Shown here: piece after piece, positions 12,770 to 17,137 of the stretch
Layout of the letters: each line of letters opens with the position of its first letter
How positions within the stretch are numbered: position 1 is the first letter of the stretch
Assembly (NCBI GenBank): GCA_040414495.1
Contig: JBEDUI010000023.1
Span: 1 to 17,137, forward strand
DNA: 17,137 nucleotides
DNA from: DATAVB01 sp040414495
GTDB taxonomy: Bacteria > Actinomycetota > Actinomycetes > Mycobacteriales > QHCD01
Direction: 5' to 3'
Notes under the pieces: model-generated
The model's database searches: none
Told to the model about the DNA's origin: nothing
Seen by the model: only the letters and a program-made list of their open reading frames with translations
Made by a program: the position numbers and the translations under genes

Positions 12770-12970
12770 TCACGGCTTGCGCCGCAGCACGGCGAAAGCG
12801 GCTCCGATGACCACGACTATCGCGGCGCCGCCGCATAGCAGACCACCGACGTAGTCGGCGCCAACAGGCAGCGGCCCGACGATCAGGATGACGCCGATTA
12901 CGGCGATGACAAAGGCAATGAGGAGAGAAAGGCCGGTATCAGGCGGAATCAGCCGTGGGCCCACAGTCAC
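12770..12970 (-). CDS. 66-aa two-span membrane microprotein
   Basis: Starting at GTG 12970 (or GTG 12964, better spaced from GGGG), the product holds two hydrophobic helices: LSLLIAFVIAVIGVILIVG and YVGGLLCGGAAIVVVIGAAF, joined by a short PLPVGAD loop and ending in the positive tail LRRKP. The basic C-terminus predicts both ends inside. The frame extends upstream to 13090, but that part (with QQERLPALGS) shows no protein character and no ribosome site, whereas GGGGGAAGGGG lies just before the GTGs. The family is not recognised; small two-span proteins of this sort are frequent in actinomycetes and mostly unstudied. It is convergent with marR with only 10 bp between stops, containing a small CCGTG/CACGG stem at 12762-12775. 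Confidence 0.6.
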   Translation of the reverse strand: MTVGPRLIPPDTGLSLLIAFVIAVIGVILIVGPLPVGADYVGGLLCGGAAIVVVIGAAFAVLRRKP

Positions 12971-13374
12971 CCCTTCCCCCGACAGGGCTGGCAGGTAAGC
13001 GGATTTAATTGTGGCCGACCCCAAGGCTGGTAGGCGTTCCTGCTGACCCCCAATCTGCTCAGGCGTTCGGAGGGATCCACCGTGCGTCATCGATCATTGC
13101 TGACCAGTGTCCTCAACGTGGGAATGGAAGAAATCACCTGCATTCGCGGCGACGGCCACTCATCGTTCCCCCAGCGGTTGAGCCGCTCGAACTCGACGAT
13201 TACGGAGTTCGGCAGCACCCGGCAGTCGTCCGCAGTGGACAGTGCGCTTGGAAGGACGATCAGGATGAGTTCGACTCGGCTGATGGTTGAACTGTCCGGC
13301 TTGTGCCAACTCGAGTGCTCCGAGTGCCGCTTGCGATAGGGTCACGATATATCGAAAGCTATCGGAGGTTGACG
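12971..13374. other. About 400 bp without a supportable gene
   Basis: Open frames cross this stretch on both strands (for example 13082-13339), but none has a ribosome site, a recognisable motif or consistent codon use. A TTAAAT hexamer on the minus strand near 13004-13010 could be a -10 for the two-span protein. CGATATATCG (13345-13354) is a 10-bp palindrome just ahead of the pseudogene. The tract may be the decayed flank of that pseudogene. Confidence 0.4.
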
Positions 13375-13776
13375 TTGTCGGACTTGGCGGCCAACGGTTC
13401 GGTGTCACCGGAGGGCGCGCAGCTGCTGCGGGAGATTGGCGCCGGTGGGTTCGTTCCTGGTGTACGCACGGCCGCGGAATGCGGGGAAAACGACGCTGGC
13501 ACGGGCGATCGTCGCGGCGGCGCCGACAAGCCTGCCACGTCTGGATTTCCTCGGTACGCAGCAGGAGGTCGATGCGCTGTCGACCGAGCCGGCCCGCGGC
13601 TACGTGCAGGTCGCGGAGATCGGGCATCGGGGACGGCCTGCCACCTGGTCAAAATCCGCGTATTCGGCGATCCCGACGATTCGTCAACTCCTCGCGTGGT
13701 TGAGCGAATTGACGAGATCACCTCAAGCGCACCGTCGTGTTCGAAGCTATACGAATGGGTCAGAACGGCGGTATAG
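13375..13776 (+). pseudogene. Decayed P-loop ATPase gene (secretion-ATPase-like)
   Basis: A TTG start at 13375 has GGAGG 6 bases upstream and begins MSDLAANGSVSPEGAQLLRE. Around 13440-13455 the meaningful frame shifts to one reading GSFLVYARPRNAGKTTLARA (Walker A, RPRNAGKTT), AAPTSLPRLDFLGTQQEVDAL and GYVQVAEIGHRGRP. Near 13637-13645 it shifts back to the first frame with HLVKIRVFGDPDDSSTPRVV and ends in ERIDEITS and LYEWVRTAV at TAG 13774-13776. The pieces run in the right order of one ATPase, but the segment between GHRGRP and LVKIRV, where the Walker B-proximal part should be, is missing. One indel plus an internal out-of-frame deletion explains this. I associate the motifs with T2SS/T4SS-type ATPase relatives from memory; that label is tentative. 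Its end overlaps the end of the convergent HIT gene. Confidence 0.6.
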
Positions 13777-14266
13777 CGGCGGAAATACGGTCGGCCAGGT
13801 CGCGTTGTTCGGATTCTGATTGCGCGAGATAGCCGCCGGTCGACTCGGTCATGAGCGCCTGGAATTGCTGTCGCTCGTACGGCACGCCCGGCGGCAACGG
13901 TGCCAGATGCCAGTGGACATGGGCATTTCCCTGCTGGCTGCCGAGGCTCAGGACGTACAACCGCTCGGTTGGCAGCACGCTCTCTACCGCCCGCCCAACG
14001 TGGTGAATCACCTTCTGCACGGCAAGATAAGAGTCAACCGTGAAGTCCGAGATCACGCGTTCGAGATGCTTGACGGGCGCGACGAGAACGTAGCCGAGCA
14101 CAGTGGGGAAGCGGTTCAAAAAGGCGATCGTGTGCTCGTCGCGGTAAATGACCGGGTGTTCGTGTTCGTGCGTTCCGTTCACGATCCGGCAGATAAAGCA
14201 TGGCCCCGATTGCGCGGACTCGTTGTACGCGGCCAGGTCGAGGCGTTCCCGTTGTTGCGTGCTCAC
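13760..14266 (-). CDS. HIT-family nucleotide hydrolase/transferase
   Basis: The 168-aa protein has the histidine triad GNAHVHWHLAPLPPG, with H116, H118 and H120 in HxHxH spacing, and an N-terminal CFICRIV (C23, C26) likely to bind zinc. FLNRFPTVLGYVLVAPVKHLER is the second HIT core segment, and the family's LSLGSQQGNAH is intact. Members hydrolyse nucleotide phosphoramidates or dinucleoside polyphosphates in the cytoplasm. GTG 14266 is chosen because GGAGG lies just upstream, though at a short 4-base spacing. An ATG at 14302 would add 12 residues and overlap the tetR stop as ATGA, so coupled translation from there is also possible. It is read in the same direction as tetR and probably from the same message, linking it to the TetR-controlled locus. 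Confidence 0.9.
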   Translation of the reverse strand: MSTQQRERLDLAAYNESAQSGPCFICRIVNGTHEHEHPVIYRDEHTIAFLNRFPTVLGYVLVAPVKHLERVISDFTVDSYLAVQKVIHHVGRAVESVLPTERLYVLSLGSQQGNAHVHWHLAPLPPGVPYERQQFQALMTESTGGYLAQSESEQRDLADRISAAIPPF

Positions 14267-14298
14267 GCATCCTCCAGATTTGCGGTCGGGCATCGCGC

Positions 14299-14868
14299 TC
14301 ATCGGACGACGACGGCGTTCATCAACAGGTCGAACATCCGCTCCAGTTGCTCGCGTCCGCCATCCAGCGAGGTCGCGGTGAACATGCCGACGATCGTCGC
14401 GACGATATCCTCGGCCCGGACGTCGTCCCGTAGCGTTCCGGCTTCGATGCCCACATCGAGGATCGTCTGCAGGGCCGCGGTGAGTTGCTCACGGGCCTGG
14501 GACACGGTCACCGCGCCGGAGGCGAACACCGCGCGCAGTGCGTCGGCCATTTCCCGTTTCGCGGTGACGTAACCGGCGAATCGGTCCATCCAGGCCCGCA
14601 GCGCCGCCTCGGGCGGTCGCGTTCTGGCCAGCTTGCCGGCGCTGGCGCACAGCTCGGCCAATTCCTTGCGGTACAGCGCTTCGACCAGCGCCTCGCGGGT
14701 GGGGAAGTGGCGGTACAGCGTGCCGATCCCGACGCCCGCGTCCCGGGCGATCTGCTCGAGCGTCACCGCTTGACCGGAGGCGAAGGCCGCCTGGGCCGCG
14801 TCCAGCAGTCGGGAGCGGTTGCGCTCGGCGTCCACGCGCAGGCGTTTGGGTTGATCTTGGCGTTGCAT
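14299..14868 (-). CDS. TetR-family transcriptional repressor
   Basis: From ATG 14868 the protein is 189 aa. Its N-terminal helix-turn-helix is textbook: NRSRLLDAAQAAFASG (17-32), VTLEQIARDAGVGIGTLYRHFPTREALVEAL (35-65). The all-helical ligand domain follows with AWMDRFAGYVTAKREMADALRA. The frame continues upstream to 14961, but those 31 codons run through both operators and the opposing promoter, so they are not coding. It is divergent from the aldo/keto reductase operon and most likely represses both directions through the two palindromes at 14873-14926. The inducer is unknown, though a reactive carbonyl or xenobiotic would fit an aldo/keto reductase target. The HIT gene follows on the same strand. 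Confidence 0.93.
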   Translation of the reverse strand: MQRQDQPKRLRVDAERNRSRLLDAAQAAFASGQAVTLEQIARDAGVGIGTLYRHFPTREALVEALYRKELAELCASAGKLARTRPPEAALRAWMDRFAGYVTAKREMADALRAVFASGAVTVSQAREQLTAALQTILDVGIEAGTLRDDVRAEDIVATIVGMFTATSLDGGREQLERMFDLLMNAVVVR

Positions 14869-14872
14869 GATT

Positions 14873-14926
14873 CGGAGGATCCTCCGATTTTCTGTTACCG
14901 TAAAGTCTACCGGAGGTTCCTCCGGT
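14873..14926. promoter_or_regulatory. Paired TetR operators in the divergent tetR / reductase promoter
   Basis: CGGAGGATCCTCCG (14873-14886, extendable one base each side) and ACCGGAGGTTCCTCCGGT (14909-14926) are perfect palindromes sharing the core CGGAGGwTCCTCCG, centres 38 bp apart. Between them lie overlapping -10-like hexamers: TAAAGT (14901-14906) toward the reductase and TAGACT (plus-strand AGTCTA, 14904-14909) toward tetR. The -35s are poor, so the exact promoters are uncertain. Repression of both directions by the local TetR is the natural inference. The arms also contain GGAGG and CCTCC, so transcripts could fold a ribosome-site-hiding hairpin. Confidence 0.8.
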
Positions 14927-14959
14927 TCGTTGAACGTCATCCTAAGTGGAGGATCAGAC

Positions 14960-15829
14960 ATGAACCGTTCCGCTCCTGGCGGTATTGCGACGCTGGCCGC
15001 GCACCCGGTGGCCCGGATCGGCTATGGGGCGATGCAACTCGAGCGCATCGATCGCGACAGCGCGCTGGCGATGCTGCGGCGTGTGGTCGCAGCGGGGATC
15101 AATCACATCGACACCGCGCATTTCTACGTTTCCAGCAACGATTTTGTGCGTGATGCTCTGGCGCCGTATTCCGACGATCTGGTTCTCGTGAGCAAGGTCG
15201 GCGCCGACTTGGACGGTGATCGGCTGATACCGGCGCAACAGCCGGCCCAGCTGCGCGCGCAGGTCGAGGCCAACCTCGCCACGCTCGGCACTGAACAGGT
15301 CTCGGTCATCAATCTGCGCCGGCTTGATGCTCCGCCCGGCCTTATCGCCGACGGTGACCAGAAAATCGACCTTGATGAGCAATTGGCGGAGCTGGTCGCG
15401 TTGCGGGACGCCGGCAAAATCGGCGCCATCGGGCTGAGCAATGTCTCGGCCGACCAATTGCGGCAGGCGATACCGGCCGGGATCGCGTGCGTGCAGAATT
15501 CCTACAGCGTGCTGAACCGGGCCGACGAACCGGTGCTGGATCTGTGTCGCGAGTACGGAATTGCCTGGGTACCGTTCTTTCCGCTCGGCTCCGCCTTCCC
15601 GAACCAGCCCAAGGTGGGTTCGGATTCAACGGTGCGGCGGATCGCCACGGACATGGGTGCCACTCCGGCTCAGGTGGGGTTGGCTTGGCTGCTGGCGCAT
15701 TACGAAAATACGTTGCTGATTGCCGGCACGGCGAATCCCGATCATCTGGCCGAGAACATCGCGGCGGGTGAACTGCGGCTTTCGGTCAAGTCGCTTGCTG
15801 CACTGGATAAGCTGGCGGCAGTCGATTGA
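14960..15829 (+). CDS. Aldo/keto reductase
   Basis: A 289-aa NADPH-dependent reductase of the AKR TIM-barrel type. ARIGYGAMQLE opens the barrel. HIDTAHFY holds catalytic D51 and Y56, and LVLVSKVG holds K79. The strand that normally carries the catalytic His reads VINLRRLDAPPG, with Arg at 120-121 instead; related actinomycete AKRs also show NLRRLD, so this is probably a subfamily trait and may change the reaction or its pH dependence. IGLSNVSADQLRQ and QNSYSVLNR are further AKR hallmarks, and LLIAGTANPDHLAENI is the C-terminal cofactor-phosphate segment. ATG 14960 has GGAGG 7 bases upstream (14948-14952). It heads an operon with DUF952 (21-base gap) and a beta-lactamase-like gene, and is controlled by the divergent TetR. 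Confidence 0.92.
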   Translation: MNRSAPGGIATLAAHPVARIGYGAMQLERIDRDSALAMLRRVVAAGINHIDTAHFYVSSNDFVRDALAPYSDDLVLVSKVGADLDGDRLIPAQQPAQLRAQVEANLATLGTEQVSVINLRRLDAPPGLIADGDQKIDLDEQLAELVALRDAGKIGAIGLSNVSADQLRQAIPAGIACVQNSYSVLNRADEPVLDLCREYGIAWVPFFPLGSAFPNQPKVGSDSTVRRIATDMGATPAQVGLAWLLAHYENTLLIAGTANPDHLAENIAAGELRLSVKSLAALDKLAAVD

Positions 15830-15850
15830 GTCCGGTTGGAGGCATTCTGA

Positions 15851-16198
15851 ATGGCCATCATTTACCACATCGCGGACGCGGCTGATTGGCAACGAGCGCT
15901 GGAGTTGGGTACGTACCGGATCTCGACCCGCGGAACGACCCTGGAACAGGAGGGTTTTATCCACGCCAGCACGCACAGTCAGGTGGCCCGGGTCGCACAT
16001 CGCTTCTACCGTGATGCGGAGAATCTCGTCGTGCTGGCTGCGGACACCGAGCGGATCCAGCCTGAGATTCGTTATGAATCGGCGCCCGGATCGACCGAAC
16101 TGTACCCGCATATCTATGGGCCGCTGAACGTCGACGCCGTGCTCGAGGTGCTTCCGCTGCGAACAGATGCGACCGGCTCGTTTGTGTTCGACCGATGA
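15851..16198 (+). CDS. DUF952 protein
   Basis: A 115-aa protein with the DUF952 pattern: IYHIADAADWQRALELGTY at the start, the diagnostic EGFIHASTHSQVARVAHRFY (34-53), LVVLAADTERI, IRYESAPGSTELYPHIYGPLNVDAV and a C-terminal strand SFVFDR. GGAGG at 15838-15842 is 8 bases before the ATG. The molecular function of the family is unproven; I recall a proposed structural link to ADP-ribosyltransferase/RNA 2'-phosphotransferase-type folds, and the conserved Phe-Ile-His and Tyr-Pro-His-Ile-Tyr residues would line such a pocket. It sits between the reductase and a serine hydrolase, and the next gene starts inside its stop (ATGA). Confidence 0.88.
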   Translation: MAIIYHIADAADWQRALELGTYRISTRGTTLEQEGFIHASTHSQVARVAHRFYRDAENLVVLAADTERIQPEIRYESAPGSTELYPHIYGPLNVDAVLEVLPLRTDATGSFVFDR

Positions 16199-17136
16199 GT
16201 TGGAATGAACTGAGCGGGCGGGTGCTGATGGCTGGAATTCGGCCGAACCTTCCCAAAACCGCTCTGGCGGCGGTGGTTGCGGCTGACCATGATGGACACT
16301 CGGTCGAGCTGAGCGACGGGTGTCCGGCCGGCGGCCGTTTCGAGATCGGATCGATTACCAAGACCATGACCGGAGTGGTGCTGGCGTCCCTTGTGGACGA
16401 TGGAATCGTGCGGTCGGATGATGAGATCGGTCGCTGGCTGAATGCCGGCCAGAATGCCGATATCACGCTGGAGCAGTTGGCGACCCACACATCGGGTCTG
16501 CCGCGCGTTTCGCCAAGCCATGTCCACGGCACGCCGGATCCGTATGACTTTCTCACCGCCGAAGTCGCTGAGGCGGAATTGCGTCAGACGCCGGTGAAAT
16601 CCCGCGGCGTGGAGCACGACTACTCGAATTTTGGCTTCCAGGTGCTCGGATTGGTTCTGGAACGCGCCGAGGGCTTGGCGTTCGGAGAACTCCTGCAGCG
16701 GCGCATTTTCGACCCGTTGGGCATGACGTGTTCGGGGATTCCCGGTCAGGGCGGCGGAACGCGAATCCAAGGCCATGTCGGCGGTGGGGCGGTTGGGTCG
16801 TGGTCGCATCATTTATGGGGAGCCGGCGGGGTCGAGGCCAGCGCCGACGATATGGCTCGGTACCTGTCAGCCTGCCTGAAGCCGCCGGAGTCGTCGGTGG
16901 GTTGGGCGATACGCGTGGCGCAGCAGCCGCGTTTCGACATTGACCCGCTGCGTTCGGTCGGGTTTGGCTGGGCGTTGGGCCCGCCCGGGTACCTTGGCCA
17001 CGACGGTGGGACATCCGGATTTCGTTCGATGCTGGGGATCAAGCAGACCGCGCGTCGGGCGGCGGCGGTGTTCGTCAACGATCGCGACGCGGGTGGCCTG
17101 GCCGCCGCGATACGAAAGTTGCTCGATAGCGATTAG
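16195..17136 (+). CDS. Serine hydrolase, class C beta-lactamase-like
   Basis: A 313-aa protein with all three penicillin-recognising motifs: SxxK in GSITKTMTG (nucleophile S53, K56), YxN in DYSNFGF (Y143, N145), and HxG in GHDGGTSGF (H269, G271) in the place of KTG. ATHTSGLPR (96-104) and FDPLGMTCSG are also typical of the esterase/D-aminopeptidase/AmpC-like clan. The HxG variant, and the absence of a signal peptide, point to an intracellular esterase or amidase rather than an antibiotic-resistance lactamase. The ATG overlaps the DUF952 stop by four bases, so it is the coupled third gene of the TetR-controlled operon. The TAG stop ends one base before the window edge, so any fourth gene is not visible. 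Confidence 0.92.
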   Translation: MSWNELSGRVLMAGIRPNLPKTALAAVVAADHDGHSVELSDGCPAGGRFEIGSITKTMTGVVLASLVDDGIVRSDDEIGRWLNAGQNADITLEQLATHTSGLPRVSPSHVHGTPDPYDFLTAEVAEAELRQTPVKSRGVEHDYSNFGFQVLGLVLERAEGLAFGELLQRRIFDPLGMTCSGIPGQGGGTRIQGHVGGGAVGSWSHHLWGAGGVEASADDMARYLSACLKPPESSVGWAIRVAQQPRFDIDPLRSVGFGWALGPPGYLGHDGGTSGFRSMLGIKQTARRAAAVFVNDRDAGGLAAAIRKLLDSD

Positions 17137-17137
17137 C

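Noticed and set aside
13082..13339. 85-codon plus-strand frame
   Set aside because: No ribosome site, family motif or codon bias; probably chance or decayed flank of the pseudogene.
14869..14961. 31-codon extension of TetR
   Set aside because: It would translate through both operator palindromes and the divergent promoter.

Overview
The window comes from a GC-rich actinomycete (Actinomycetota). I infer this from G/C-rich third codon positions, frequent GTG starts, a Gram-positive type LexA box (CGAACATATGTTCG), a Tat lipoprotein, a mycothiol-type DinB-fold metalloprotein, and at least one apparently leaderless gene. I cannot name the genus. No rRNA, tRNA, CRISPR array or transposase is visible.

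Layout. (1) 1-2038: the C-terminal end of an ECF sigma factor (SnoaL-like domain), a coupled DinB-fold metalloprotein, and a convergent dinB (Pol IV) whose start codon lies inside a LexA box. (2) 2041-2752: a non-coding, repeat-rich stretch with two 76-bp inverted-repeat elements, a 37-bp duplication bracketing the first, and a 52-bp tandem repeat. (3) 2753-3607: an ArsR regulator plus SRPBCC protein from a leaderless promoter with an operator between -35 and -10. (4) 3652-5390, minus strand: a sulfite-oxidase-like molybdoenzyme and, upstream of it, micro-genes (27-aa ORF, frameshifted zinc ribbon, 42-aa single-span membrane protein) closed by a hairpin. (5) 5525-7488: a zinc-ribbon/P-loop nucleotide kinase-like protein, a 76-aa CxxC protein, and a stand-alone LigD-type primase-polymerase domain. 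(6) 7689-12162: an amino-sugar module, consisting of a cytoplasmic GH123/DUF4091-like glycosidase, a NagB-type amino-sugar-phosphate deaminase, and a Tat lipoprotein sugar-binding protein, with a LacI-type operator on the nagB promoter. (7) 12207-13776: an autoregulated MarR gene, a two-span membrane microprotein, and a decayed P-loop ATPase pseudogene. (8) 13760-17136: a HIT protein and TetR regulator, divergent through paired palindromic operators from an aldo/keto reductase - DUF952 - class C beta-lactamase-like operon.

How they work together. The clearest functional unit is region 6: sugar capture by the lipoprotein, intracellular hexosaminide cleavage, and deamination of the hexosamine phosphate. 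The ABC permeases, sugar kinase, deacetylase and LacI regulator must be elsewhere. A recurring theme is small autoregulated units (LexA/dinB, ArsR, MarR, TetR), each with a legible palindromic operator on its promoter. The most original material is the micro-gene cluster at 4908-5390, the repeat cluster upstream of dinB, and the operators that can be read directly.
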